A stretch of 64,000 bases of DNA from Agrobacterium tumefaciens (lineage in GTDB: Bacteria > Pseudomonadota > Alphaproteobacteria > Rhizobiales > Rhizobiaceae), in assembly GCF_000834635.1 (NCBI RefSeq), contig NZ_JXQV01000006.1, positions 64,501-128,500 on the forward strand, given 5' to 3'. Below the pieces are notes generated by a model. That model was not told the DNA's origin. It made no database searches and was given only the letters and a program-made list of their open reading frames with translations. Of the stretch, positions 1 to 8,467 are shown one piece after another (the first letter of the stretch is position 1; every line of letters starts with the position of its first letter). A program made the translations under genes and the position numbers.

Positions 1-344
1 CGCATGGTTTTCAGCGCATTGGATTTGTGCCAGTTGGGGGAGCCCGGCCCCCCCGCCTCGACATAATCGCTATCCCAGCCATTCTGGAAATAGATGACCT
101 GAACGCCCCCTGCCCTCGCCGCCTTCAGCGTTTTGTCGATATTGGCGATGGTCGATTTTGCGCCTGATATGTCAAACCCGGCAAGATCGACATAGCCACC
201 TTCCGTGGAGTAGGCATTTTGCATATCCACCACCACAACCGCCGTCTCGCTCGCCTTCAGCGAGATTGGCTCAGGCCGCGCAGGCAGCGTTACGTTTTTC
301 GAGCGGCTTTCCGGTGGCTCGTAGCCCGCAACCACAGAGCTCAT
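1..344 (-). CDS. rutB: Ureidoacrylate amidohydrolase RutB, 3'-truncated by window edge
   Basis: The first 114 codons of a RutB-type isochorismatase-fold hydrolase run off the left edge of the window. RutB hydrolyses (peroxy)ureidoacrylate, the product of RutA, in the Rut pathway of uracil breakdown. I translated the minus strand directly. The start ATG overlaps the rutA stop (ATGA at 341-344). The fold's catalytic Asp lies in VVVDMQNAY near residue 40. The stretches YFQNGWD and EAGGPGSPN are hallmarks of E. coli RutB, and the N-terminal part matches that protein closely. The overlap implies translational coupling with rutA. The C-terminal half, including the catalytic Cys, is outside the window, so completeness cannot be judged. 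Confidence 0.93.
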   Translation of the reverse strand, partial: MSSVVAGYEPPESRSKNVTLPARPEPISLKASETAVVVVDMQNAYSTEGGYVDLAGFDISGAKSTIANIDKTLKAARAGGVQVIYFQNGWDSDYVEAGGPGSPNWHKSNALKTM

Positions 345-1432
345 TCAGCGGCCTCCAAAGCGTCGCAGATGTGCTTTCGGCTTTTCATAAGGGGCTGCAC
401 GAACTGACCGAATTTCTCAATACCTTCGACAAAGTCGTCAAAGGTGAGCATGACACCGCCGGTCCCTGGCACTTCGCTCATCTCGTCCAGCATGGCCGCC
501 ACCTCCTCATAGGAGCCGATGATCGTGCCCATATTGATGTTGACGGCGGAGACGGGGTTGGACATGTGGCGCACATTGGTATCCGCACCCGATTTTTTAT
601 CCGCCGAACTTTGCAGACCGAGCCATTTGATCGCCTCCTGATCTGCGCCCGCCTTATAGTGTTCCCACTTTGCCCAGGCATCCTCTGACTTTTCCTCGGC
701 CAAAACCATGGTCAGCACGAAGGAGCGGACATCGCGACCCGTCTTTTGCGTGGCTGCCAACAGGCGTTCATTGGTAGGCGCGAAGGCTTTCGGCGTATTG
801 ACGCCAACGCCGAAGCAAAAGCTGTAATCGGCAAACTTCGCCGAAAATTCCATGCCCTTGTCGGAAGAACCGGCACAGATCAGCTTCACGTCTCCTTCCG
901 GCACCGGCTTCATTCGGCAATCATCCATAGTGAAATATTTGCCCTTCAAATCCGATTGGCCTGTGGAAAGCAGGTCTTTCAGAACGGTGCTGTATTCGCT
1001 GAGATATTCGTAGCGGTCGCCGAAATAATCATCGCCGGGCCACAGGCCCATCTGGCTATATTCCGGCCTTTGCCATCCCGTGACCAGATTGATGCCAAAG
1101 CGGCCGCCTGAAATGGAATCGATGGTCGTGGCCATGCGGGCGACAATGGCGGGCGGCATGACCAGAGTGGCTGTCGTGCCGAATAGCTTGATCTTCGATG
1201 TAACGGCTGCAAGACCCGCCATCAGGGTAAAGGATTCGAGATTATAGTCCCAGAATTCGGTCTTCCCGCCAAAGCCCCGCAGCTTGATCATCGATAGCGC
1301 GAAATCGAAGCCATATTTCTCGGCGGCAAGTGTGATCTGCTTATTCAGCTCAAAGCTCGGCTTATATTGCGGAGCATTCTCCGACAAAAGCCAGCCATTG
1401 TTTCCGATTGGAATAAAAACACCTATTTCCAT
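341..1432 (-). CDS. rutA: Pyrimidine oxygenase RutA (flavin-dependent)
   Basis: This 363-residue LLM-class flavin monooxygenase opens the uracil ring, the first step of the Rut pathway, using FMNH2 and O2. Similarity to E. coli RutA runs along the whole length: [13 protein letters not shown] at the N-terminus, then [34 protein letters not shown] and TDTNVRHM. The ATG at 1432 is preferred over the in-frame GTG just before it, because GGAGG lies 5 bases upstream of the ATG. rutB follows with a 4-base overlap. A pair of operator-like inverted repeats sits upstream at 1547-1581. The rest of the operon would lie to the left of the window. Confidence 0.96.
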   Translation of the reverse strand: MEIGVFIPIGNNGWLLSENAPQYKPSFELNKQITLAAEKYGFDFALSMIKLRGFGGKTEFWDYNLESFTLMAGLAAVTSKIKLFGTTATLVMPPAIVARMATTIDSISGGRFGINLVTGWQRPEYSQMGLWPGDDYFGDRYEYLSEYSTVLKDLLSTGQSDLKGKYFTMDDCRMKPVPEGDVKLICAGSSDKGMEFSAKFADYSFCFGVGVNTPKAFAPTNERLLAATQKTGRDVRSFVLTMVLAEEKSEDAWAKWEHYKAGADQEAIKWLGLQSSADKKSGADTNVRHMSNPVSAVNINMGTIIGSYEEVAAMLDEMSEVPGTGGVMLTFDDFVEGIEKFGQFVQPLMKSRKHICDALEAAE

Positions 1433-1546
1433 CACGACCTCCAGTTCGGTTTCTCATATTGAGTGTCGGAAAAGGAAAAGCAGTTTTCGTGCCAGTTTGT
1501 GATCTTCTATGAAATCAATGACTTGCTGGAAGGCTTGGGAGATGGT

Positions 1547-1581
1547 TTTATCAAATGATAAAAAATTTATCGGATGATAAA
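1547..1581. promoter_or_regulatory. Tandem operator-like inverted repeats upstream of rutA
   Basis: Two AT-rich palindromes lie about 115 bases before rutA. The first (1547-1562) has 7-base arms TTTATCA/TGATAAA around 2 bases. The second (1566-1581) has 6-base arms TTTATC/GATAAA around 4 bases. Their centres are 19 bases apart, about two helical turns. The 16-base layout of the first copy (7-2-7) resembles the E. coli RutR box (TTGACCA-N2-TGGTCAA), with matching outer TT/AA and central CA/TG. Binding by a Rut regulator is inferred; no regulator gene is visible here. Confidence 0.5.
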
Positions 1582-1623
1582 TTTCCTGCTCATTTTGTCA
1601 TCATTTCTGGCTAGCTGTTGATA

Positions 1624-1645
1624 CCGGCCCACTTCGTGGGGCCGG
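1624..1645 (-). terminator. Hairpin downstream of the Bug-type binding protein
   Basis: The arms CCGGCCCAC and GTGGGGCCGG form a GC-rich hairpin with a one-base bulge and a TTC loop, about 45 bases past the stop of the minus-strand gene at 1688. No strong T-run follows, so it may be only a transcript-stabilising stem. Confidence 0.35.
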
Positions 1646-1687
1646 CTGTGTATCGTCGATCTGTGTCGCTGCCAGGGATGGCTTCAA

Positions 1688-2677
1688 TCAATCCATCTGA
1701 ACATTGGCATTCTTGACGACCGGCGCCCATTTGGCGATCTCTTGCGAGACGTGGGTTTTCAGCTCATCTGGAGTCGAGCCGACAATTTTGGCGCTAAAGT
1801 CAGCCATGCGAGCGGCAACGCTTGGGTCTGCCAGGGCTTTTTTCGCAGCCGCATTCAATCTGTCGACCGCTTCCGCCGGTGTGCCTGCAGGCGCGAACAG
1901 AGCATTCCAGGTGTAGGTCTCATAGTTCGGCACCGTCTCTGCGATGGTCGGCACATCCGGGAAGGACGTTGCTCTTTCGGCTGTCGTAACACCTAGCGCC
2001 CGCAATGTGCCGGATTTGATGTGCCCCGATGATGAGGGAAGATTATCGAACATGATGGAAACCTGATTTCCAAGAAGATCGTTCAAGGCAGGACCGGAAC
2101 CCTTGTAAGGCACATGCTGCATGCTGACGCCCGCCATGCTCTTGAACAGTTCTCCAGACAGGTGGAGCGGCGTTCCATTGCCGGAAGACGCATAGGCATA
2201 TTTATCCGGCTCAGCCTTCAGCAAAGCCACCAGTTCGGCGACTGTATTGACGGGTAGCTGCGGATTGACGACCAGAACATTGGGAACGACGACGAGCAGC
2301 GAGATCGGCGCAAAATCCTTTTCAGGATCGTAGGGTTTTGTCTTGAGAATGAGCGGATTGAGGGCGTGGGTCGCGACCGTTCCCATAAGAACCGTATAGC
2401 CGTCAGGCTCTGCCCTTGCGACGCGGTCGGCGCCAAGATTGCCTCCGGCACCGGCGACGTTTTCGACCACGATCTGCTGGCCAAGATCATCGCCCATTTT
2501 CTGCGCGATGACGCGAGCAACCACATCCGTGGAGCCGCCCGCTGCGAAAGGAACAACAAGCGTTATCGATCTCTCGGGAAAGCTCTGGGCATGAGCTGCG
2601 CCACTCATGGCGAGAAGAGCGATTGCCGATGCAGTCAGTTTAAATGCTGCACGTCGTTTGATGTCTCGATATGTCAT
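1688..2677 (-). CDS. Tripartite tricarboxylate transporter substrate-binding protein (Bug/TctC family)
   Basis: This 329-residue periplasmic binding protein of the Bug (TctC) family is normally the extracytoplasmic receptor of a TctABC carboxylate transporter. An N-terminal signal peptide ends near AHAQS, followed by the family opening FPERSITLVVPFAAGGSTDV and the ligand-loop stretch ASSGNGTPLHLSGELF. The ATG at 2677 has GGAGG 4 bases upstream and is chosen over a start 10 codons earlier. No tctA or tctB membrane gene is adjacent, so this is an orphan receptor, which is common in this family. The ligand cannot be told from sequence. Its position directly before rut genes may be coincidental. 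Confidence 0.9.
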   Translation of the reverse strand: MTYRDIKRRAAFKLTASAIALLAMSGAAHAQSFPERSITLVVPFAAGGSTDVVARVIAQKMGDDLGQQIVVENVAGAGGNLGADRVARAEPDGYTVLMGTVATHALNPLILKTKPYDPEKDFAPISLLVVVPNVLVVNPQLPVNTVAELVALLKAEPDKYAYASSGNGTPLHLSGELFKSMAGVSMQHVPYKGSGPALNDLLGNQVSIMFDNLPSSSGHIKSGTLRALGVTTAERATSFPDVPTIAETVPNYETYTWNALFAPAGTPAEAVDRLNAAAKKALADPSVAARMADFSAKIVGSTPDELKTHVSQEIAKWAPVVKNANVQMD

Positions 2678-2775
2678 TGAACCTCCAAGGAATGGCCTCC
2701 CCGCCACTCTTGCATACTAGCTCAACGATATCTGAGGGCAAGCGATAGGATATGGGACGCTTGCCCGGCATGAGT

Positions 2776-3390
2776 TCAAGACATGATGCGCTTTGCGTGT
2801 TCATGCACCTTGCCGAATGCGGCTTTGGCGCCAGCGATCACACGGTCTTCTTCCTCTTGCGTCAGGTCAATGGCATCTAGAGCCGCGACGAAGGTGCGCC
2901 AGTGCAGTCCGCGCCCTTCAGGGGCCCCTGCCAGATGCCGTGCGCCGAATGTTTCGCCAAGTCCGAGTTTTGCAGCGTCCTTCAAAAGAAATGCGGCACC
3001 GAGGTTTGACCCTTCGACCACGTAAAGCCAGCCAAGAGCCTCGGGCAAGTCGAGGGTTTCCGCACTGTATTTGAAGTGTCGGTTCTCGATGTCAGGCTTG
3101 GCAAAGGTCAGATCCTCGAGATCCTGTTCGATGAGAGCCAGACGTCTGCGGCCTTTCAGGTCCGGCAGAAGTACATCGAGTGTCTCGTTGCCGAACAACG
3201 CATCCAATTCGCTGTGAAACAGATGCTGTGTCTGAACGAACTTGCCGAAATTTTCACGGTTCTCAAACGGCTTTGCCGACATGATGAAGCCGTCGAGTTC
3301 TTCGTGGGCAGCGCGTGTGGCAGCCTTCAAGCGCTTGGTGCGGCTTAGTTCAATCTCGTTGTTTTCCACCGTCGCGGCATGGGCGTTCAT
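2776..3390 (-). CDS. Biliverdin-producing heme oxygenase
   Basis: This 204-residue protein has the heme oxygenase fold, which cleaves heme to biliverdin, CO and iron. The proximal heme-ligand His is in ATRAAHEELD near the N-terminus. The distal-helix region reads LGWLYVVEGSNLGAAFL, the variant found in bacterial BphO/HemO-type enzymes. The ATG at 3390 has AAAGGA 7-8 bases upstream. A longer start at 3429 would lie inside the predicted -10 element and is unlikely. No phytochrome or heme-uptake gene is adjacent, so whether it makes chromophore or releases iron from heme is open. Confidence 0.85.
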   Translation of the reverse strand: MNAHAATVENNEIELSRTKRLKAATRAAHEELDGFIMSAKPFENRENFGKFVQTQHLFHSELDALFGNETLDVLLPDLKGRRRLALIEQDLEDLTFAKPDIENRHFKYSAETLDLPEALGWLYVVEGSNLGAAFLLKDAAKLGLGETFGARHLAGAPEGRGLHWRTFVAALDAIDLTQEEEDRVIAGAKAAFGKVHEHAKRIMS

Positions 3391-3424
3391 CGTCTGTCCT
3401 TTGGGATGAAGTATTATTTCAGGC

Positions 3425-3453
3425 GGCATAAAAATCTTTCATACCTGAGTCAA
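3425..3453 (-). promoter_or_regulatory. Putative sigma-70-type promoter of the heme oxygenase
   Basis: On the minus strand TTGACT (3453-3448) is separated by 17 bases from TATGCC (3430-3425). The -35 is good and the -10 is weak. It lies just upstream of the heme oxygenase start. Confidence 0.4.
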
Positions 3454-3476
3454 GTTTTATTCTAGAGGCTTAGTGC

Positions 3477-4745
3477 TTATGACATTGCGTATTGTGAGCT
3501 TGCGGGCGAGAGGCGGGCTCGCAACAGTGCCATCAGCATCGGTTTAATCGAAAACTGCTTCGAAAGAGCTTTTTCAGTCAAGTTTCGCAGGTAGCCGCCC
3601 GGAGATTGGATAGTTGCCGATTTCTCAAGAATACACGCTATGATTGTTGTCGCGACAGGTATTCCCATCGCCTTTTCCGCTTCATCATACGCAGATTGGC
3701 TGATGGACAGCATGGTTCTGACGACGCTCGTTGCCTGTTTCATCTCGTGCCAGCTCCTAATAGCGCCGTTTGGTCCATACAGTGCGATCTCTGGGCAGGC
3801 TTTGATAACGGTTTGCAGATCAAAACCCTCCGAAATTGCCTTTTCTGTCGTTTTTTCTCCGCAAGGTTTCTGTTCAACGTTCTCAGCTGCTTTCGGTTCT
3901 GCAGGTGGTGTTGGTTGCTTATGGCCTGTGTCATCAACAGCTGTAGTTTCAAATAGAGATTCGGATTCTGAACTCTGTATAAGCCGCTCATTTTGATAGG
4001 CATTGGCGCATATTTTTTGGTTTTCTATGTGATTTTCCAACCAGTTAGCCATTTCCTGGCGCATCTCGGTCAATGTATCAAGTACGAGCGTCAAATGTGT
4101 CGCTGTAGACTTCCTGTTCAAGGTCGATTTTAGCGCCAGATATCGTTGCTGCACCTGTTCCCAGTTACCTGCGGCCTGTTCCTCAATGGCGATTTCTGAA
4201 AATCTGATGATGTCGCGACGGCAGATGCTGATTTTGTCGCGCAGGCTTTGCAGGTACAAACGCTCTTCGATGACTTGTGTCGCGATCGACTGGATTTCAT
4301 CTGCGCGATTGATCAAGGGTGCGAGAGAAAAACCATAGGCGTCGCTGATCGTTCCGGAACGGTCTTTTCGCGCATAACGTTTTCCGTTGGGACTGTCCTT
4401 GCGCAGGATTAGACCTGCATCGATGAGTGTGGCGAGATGTCGACGCAACGTCTGTTCCGGCATCCCATGGGCGCGGAGCGAAAGCTGCTGGTTTGAGGGA
4501 AAGACGACAAGGCCGTTTTCCTCACAAAGCTCAGCCTTTGGATAGAAGCTGATCAGGGCATTCAGCACAGCCAGTGACCGATCGGTAATACCCAGCATGG
4601 GACGTGCTTCGCAGATGGCGCGAAAAAGCTTCCACTTATCGATGCTACGATTCGGATTAACTGTTCTGGATGCGAACTGACTTGCGAGATGGCCAAGGGA
4701 ACCCCTTCGCCGCCCGAAAGACGTCGTTACAATATCGCTATTCAT
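3477..4745 (-). CDS. repC: Plasmid replication initiator RepC
   Basis: RepC is the replication initiator of repABC replicons and normally carries the origin inside its own reading frame. The protein (422 residues from ATG 4745) shows the conserved N-terminal block with WKLFRAICEARPMLGI, ITDRSLAVLNALISFYP and LVVFPSNQQLSLRAHGM, followed by a winged-helix region (TLRRHLATLIDAGLI). The N-terminal part is DNA-binding. The C-terminal part is more variable and includes an acidic, proline-rich linker near residues 265-290. It is the last gene of repA-repB-repC. It is separated from repB by about 190 bases holding a counter-transcribed RNA, the arrangement used to limit RepC synthesis. A start 5 codons upstream (4760) is possible. 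Confidence 0.97.
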   Translation of the reverse strand: MNSDIVTTSFGRRRGSLGHLASQFASRTVNPNRSIDKWKLFRAICEARPMLGITDRSLAVLNALISFYPKAELCEENGLVVFPSNQQLSLRAHGMPEQTLRRHLATLIDAGLILRKDSPNGKRYARKDRSGTISDAYGFSLAPLINRADEIQSIATQVIEERLYLQSLRDKISICRRDIIRFSEIAIEEQAAGNWEQVQQRYLALKSTLNRKSTATHLTLVLDTLTEMRQEMANWLENHIENQKICANAYQNERLIQSSESESLFETTAVDDTGHKQPTPPAEPKAAENVEQKPCGEKTTEKAISEGFDLQTVIKACPEIALYGPNGAIRSWHEMKQATSVVRTMLSISQSAYDEAEKAMGIPVATTIIACILEKSATIQSPGGYLRNLTEKALSKQFSIKPMLMALLRARLSPASSQYAMS

Positions 4746-4842
4746 GTCTTTCACCTTCAAAAAGGCAAAAGAAAATTGCTCACCGAAGAAATATCGATGC
4801 CAAGACTCTTGACTATGATTCGCGGAAATGAGATTCTTTGGG

Positions 4843-4892
4843 TGCTTAGATCAAAGAAAGGCTTCCGTGCGGCAACGTTCGGGGGCTTTTTT
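4843..4892 (+). ncRNA. repABC counter-transcribed RNA (incompatibility RNA)
   Basis: repABC replicons encode a small antisense RNA between repB and repC, transcribed against the operon, that represses repC. In this gap the plus strand has TTGACT (4809-4814), a 17-base spacer and a weak -10 GATTCT (4832-4837). A hairpin GCTTCCG/CGGGGGC (4861-4867 and 4880-4886) with a 12-base loop follows, then TTTTTTC. The stem uses two G-U pairs that would be mismatches on the other strand, which fixes the transcription direction as plus. The 5' end is estimated from the promoter. Confidence 0.75.
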
Positions 4893-4939
4893 CTTTTTGG
4901 CCTGCTGCTCCTGTTCGGGGTTGATGGATAAGTGTTGGA

Positions 4940-5953
4940 TTACTGCTTGGTGCGGTGCTCTTCATACAACGCTTGCAGATGTTCGAGAACGAAGTCTGCG
5001 AATTCCGGTGCCTGCCTGCGGTCGATGGAGATATCGACTCTCTGGTCAGTCTCGACGATTTTCGCCAGCTTTTGGCCGGTCATGCTCGAAAGCACACCGG
5101 TCTTCTTCGGTTCTGGTTTAGGCTTTAGAAACTCCAGAATGGATTTGAAGCGCTCTTCCGATGGAAGGTTGGCAACGTCCTCATCATTGAGATAGGCGCG
5201 TGCTGCGTCATTCACCTTGGAAGACGATAGCTGCTCGGCAAGATCCATCCAGTTGCGACGGCCGACGCCGGGGGCAGGGCCAATTGCATCGACGATATCA
5301 TCGGGAATGCGACCGACAACCGAAAGCATATTCGACAGGTCGCCCTTGTAGAGGGACATCGCTGCCATGATCGTCTCACGCGAAAACCGCATTTGCAGCT
5401 TCTGTGCAAACCGTGCCTTTTCGATATAGCTCAGGTCACGGCGTTCGTTATTTTCTTGGCCCTGAGCAACGACGAGCTGCTCATCGGTGAGGTTACGGAC
5501 AACCGCACGAACGGGAATGCCGATCTCAGCTACGGCGCGCAGACGGCGGTGACCGAATGCTACCTGATAGCGACCGGGATGTTCAGGGTGAGGGCGCACA
5601 AGGATAGGTACCTGCTGGCCCTGCTCTCTGATCGCCTCTATCAGACCGGCATCGGCTTCCAGAGAAGATGGCATGCGATCCGGAATGAAGGACGGATCAA
5701 TGTCCTTCGCATCCAGCGAAACAATGGTGAGGCCCTCAGCCAGCTTGCGCTCAATCTCTTCAGCGCGCTTGGAACGTTCAGACACTTCGTTGAGTGACTG
5801 GCCAATCATGCCAACAGGCGAGTTGATCACATCGGTGACGAGTTCTGGCGAGCCAAGAATGGGGCGGATACGAGGACGCGCGCGCTCTGGCGAACCGTCA
5901 GACGCCTCCGTGCTCTTGCCACCGAGATTTGCAAAGATTTCTTTCCTGCTCAT
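4940..5953 (-). CDS. repB: Partition protein RepB (ParB family)
   Basis: RepB is the centromere-binding protein of the repABC partition system. The 337 residues contain the ParB/Sulfiredoxin-like domain (EQGQQVPILVRPHP, YQVAFGHRRLRA near residues 120-150), the conserved ENNERRDLSYIEKARFA segment, and a helix-turn-helix around residues 200-225. The N-terminal segment is basic and Ser/Pro-rich, the usual RepA-contact region. It starts with an ATGA overlap with repA. Its likely binding sites are the 16-base palindromes at 7376 and 7456. Confidence 0.97.
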   Translation of the reverse strand: MSRKEIFANLGGKSTEASDGSPERARPRIRPILGSPELVTDVINSPVGMIGQSLNEVSERSKRAEEIERKLAEGLTIVSLDAKDIDPSFIPDRMPSSLEADAGLIEAIREQGQQVPILVRPHPEHPGRYQVAFGHRRLRAVAEIGIPVRAVVRNLTDEQLVVAQGQENNERRDLSYIEKARFAQKLQMRFSRETIMAAMSLYKGDLSNMLSVVGRIPDDIVDAIGPAPGVGRRNWMDLAEQLSSSKVNDAARAYLNDEDVANLPSEERFKSILEFLKPKPEPKKTGVLSSMTGQKLAKIVETDQRVDISIDRRQAPEFADFVLEHLQALYEEHRTKQ

Positions 5954-7164
5954 GCTGTTCTACCCCAGGCCTTTTTGATCAAGGCTTCTATTTCGCCGTT
6001 GACGTTCGTCATGGATTCCAGTGCCCGATCATAGGTCGACCGGGTAAACTGCGTCCGCTCTACTTCGAAGAGTGTCTGATTGGTTAGACCCGCATCGGAT
6101 ACCGCTGTCGTCTTCAACATTGGATGATTGAGCACATGCTCCCCGAAGATCGAACGCAGGAAGGCGACCATCTGGTTTTGTGGGCCGTCGCTTGGCTCAA
6201 ACCGGGTGACGAGATAACGCATCCAGTGATAATCCGAACGAGCGCCTGCCCTTCCGATTTCTGCCAGAAGATCGCCCGTCATGGCGAGGAACTGGTTCAT
6301 GGACATCACATCCAGCATCTGTGGATGGACGGTGACGAGAACAGATGTGGCAGCAGTCAGCGCTGACAGCGTGAGGTAGCCGAGCTGTGGCGGGCAATCG
6401 ATGACGACGACATCATAGAAATTCTGCGCCTGTGCAATGGCCTGACCGATTCTGGCAAAAAACAAGGTGTCGCCGGGTGCACGCCGCATCAAGGCGCGTG
6501 GCGTATCATGCTCGAACTCCATCAGTTCAAGATTGCCCGGAATGATATGGAGGTCAGGAATATAGGTGCCGCGAACAATCTCAGCGATGGGGCGTTGTTC
6601 GCCGTCATAGCGGATCGCTCCATAAAGCGTTTCGTTCGGACCGACATCGAGTTCAGGCTGATGGCCGAACAGAGCCGAGAGACTGGCCTGTGGATCAAGA
6701 TCGATGGCAAGCACGCGGTAGCCACGCAATGCGAGATATTGTGCAAGGTGGGCAGACGTGGTCGTCTTGCCGGATCCACCTTTAAAATTCATGACGGCGA
6801 TAACCTGAAGGTCTTCGCCTTCACGACGATGGGGCAGGTACCGGCGGGTGCCTCGGGCACCCTGATCGAGAAACTTCCGGATCTCATGAATATCTTCAAC
6901 AGAGTAACTGCGGCGCCCTCCGCTTTGCGAGGCGCTCAACTCCGGCTGCTCGGCAGCGATCTGGCGAAGGTAGGCTTCGCCGATGCCAATGAGCTTTGCC
7001 GTTTCTGATGGCGAGAAATTTCGCATGCTTTTTTCTGCAAGTGGTGCGAAGGTGTTTGCGTTGTGCGCTTGCAGCTGTGCCGACAGCGCGGCCGAATGCT
7101 GAAGGATAAGAGCCGTCAGGTCGGGCGCTTTCTCAGCAGATTTCATATCGGCGATTTGAGTCAT
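5950..7164 (-). CDS. repA: Partition ATPase RepA (ParA family)
   Basis: RepA is the ParA-type ATPase that, with RepB, segregates the replicon and represses the operon. An N-terminal helix-turn-helix (FSPSETAKLIGIGEAYLRQI) is followed by the deviant Walker A motif FKGGSGKTTTSAHL near residue 130 and the Walker B-like VVVIDCPPQLG. The ATG at 7164 gives 404 residues, the usual RepA size; the longer frame would need TTG at 7227. The stop overlaps the repB start (ATGA). An imperfect inverted repeat (TTCAGCCG/CGGTTGAA, 7294-7325) upstream could be the autoregulatory operator. Confidence 0.97.
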   Translation of the reverse strand: MTQIADMKSAEKAPDLTALILQHSAALSAQLQAHNANTFAPLAEKSMRNFSPSETAKLIGIGEAYLRQIAAEQPELSASQSGGRRSYSVEDIHEIRKFLDQGARGTRRYLPHRREGEDLQVIAVMNFKGGSGKTTTSAHLAQYLALRGYRVLAIDLDPQASLSALFGHQPELDVGPNETLYGAIRYDGEQRPIAEIVRGTYIPDLHIIPGNLELMEFEHDTPRALMRRAPGDTLFFARIGQAIAQAQNFYDVVVIDCPPQLGYLTLSALTAATSVLVTVHPQMLDVMSMNQFLAMTGDLLAEIGRAGARSDYHWMRYLVTRFEPSDGPQNQMVAFLRSIFGEHVLNHPMLKTTAVSDAGLTNQTLFEVERTQFTRSTYDRALESMTNVNGEIEALIKKAWGRTA

Positions 7165-7375
7165 TCGGCTTTTTCCACTTGCTAGATCAGTTGCGTTTTT
7201 TTCCGCTGAAATCGGTTTTTTCCGCAACTAGGATATAAGCGCCGATTCTCTTTTTCGCGCAATAGGCATTCGGAACGACTAAACATGAATCTTTTCAGCC
7301 GACTAACGACGGTTTTTCGGTTGAATTTGGAGAGTTGAGGGATTCAGCGATGGCCGTTGGCTCTCCTTTGTTATT

Positions 7376-7393
7376 GGTTAGCCGCGGCTAACC
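7376..7393. promoter_or_regulatory. parS-like centromere site 1
   Basis: GGTTAGCCGCGGCTAACC is a perfect 18-base palindrome about 210 bases upstream of the repA start. Its inner 16 bases fit the published repABC parS consensus GTTNNCNGCNGNNAAC at every fixed position. RepB binding is inferred. Confidence 0.85.
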
Positions 7394-7455
7394 GATCCTT
7401 AGTGAGCCACGTCGGCCACGAGTTGCGCTCTTCCGATTGACGTCTGATATCATCA

Positions 7456-7471
7456 GTTTGCCGCGGCTAAC
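7456..7471. promoter_or_regulatory. parS-like centromere site 2
   Basis: GTTTGCCGCGGCTAAC is a 16-base palindrome with one asymmetric pair, centred 79 bases from site 1. It also fits GTTNNCNGCNGNNAAC. Confidence 0.8.
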
Positions 7472-8467
7472 TTTTGAACCACCTCTGGTTTCGATGGGAT
7501 CGCAGAATTTTGGTGCACGCAACATCTGTCGTTGGAATGTGCAAACGAAGAGCGGCGCCTGTTGCGAGCTATTAGACATATCCCTCACGCAGAGCCTTCG
7601 CGGCTGGCGGCATCGAAGCAATCCTTAAGGACTGGCGATCACGGTTTCTCGCTACTCACTCCATGTCGAGTTCCGGTCAACGTCCTTTGAGTGCAGCCTT
7701 GGTCACATAGATAGCCTTCATTATTAGCGCCGGTCCATCCACGTAATGCTGCACCGGACCTAACCCTGCAGTTTCGCCTGTGCCTCAGTTGATGTTTGGT
7801 AGGCCGGAGTTCGTGATGTCCTCAGGCAAGCTTTTACTTTCGCGTTGGCGCTTTAGTAGTCTTTCTGACATGTAAGGATGTTTGCAGAAGACCGCTTGAC
7901 AGGAGGTCTGTATTGCGAAATGAATGGGGTGCTAGCTCTAAAGCGGCACGCCGTAGATGCACAGCACTAGGCGAATTAGCCGACGACGCAGCGATAATAA
8001 AACCTCATAAATTGCCATACGAAGTATCGAAAGAGAAATGTCGATTAGCTTTGCTATGAGTGATTTTTACAAGCGAAATCAGGTCGCTAGGTTGAGCGCG
8101 ATTTAAGTCTAACTGCTGCATATTTCGGTTGATCTAGGGGCGGACGCGCCGCGCTCAACTATCAGACCTCACGCGTTACCCGCCAACATTATTAGCGTGA
8201 TATCAGTTCGTAGAAAAAAGGGGGCTTACGCCGTAGGTGGCGAGGTCTTGATGCGTTGGCGTGTGAGAGTGATAGGGAGGCGAGACCTACGATCGGTTTT
8301 CTTGGTGTTGCGCTAAGGGCGCTGAACCGCTTTGCTCGGCGCGATGAATGCGGGAGCCTATGCTTTGTCTGGCATGCCTGAGGCGGGGAGGGGGCAGGCC
8401 CGGTGGCGCTGTTGGCTAAGGCCGGGTTCCAGAGCGACCGGGTTGGCCGCTCTGGAGTTTTCAAACA

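Larger units (their letters stand above)
7165..8467. other. Long non-coding stretch between repA and the aminotransferase
   Basis: About 1.3 kb holds the repA control region with an inverted repeat at 7294-7325 and the two parS-like palindromes. Nothing else could be named. Open frames at 7388-7621 and 8192-8464 have arginine- and proline-rich translations with no recognisable domain or good ribosome-binding site, so I treat them as chance. A hairpin CCAGAGCG/CGCTCTGG (8429-8455) just past the aminotransferase stop may end that transcript, although the T-rich side faces the plus direction. No tRNA, integrase or repeat array was seen. Confidence 0.5.

Noticed and set aside
7388-7621. 77-codon open frame on the minus strand overlapping the parS-like region
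   Set aside because: Arg-rich translation without domain, no good ribosome-binding site, and it runs through the parS-like palindromes.
8192-8464. 90-codon open frame on the minus strand after the aminotransferase
   Set aside because: Pro/Arg/Ser-rich, no recognisable motif, and it overlaps another equally long frame; likely chance in GC-rich sequence.
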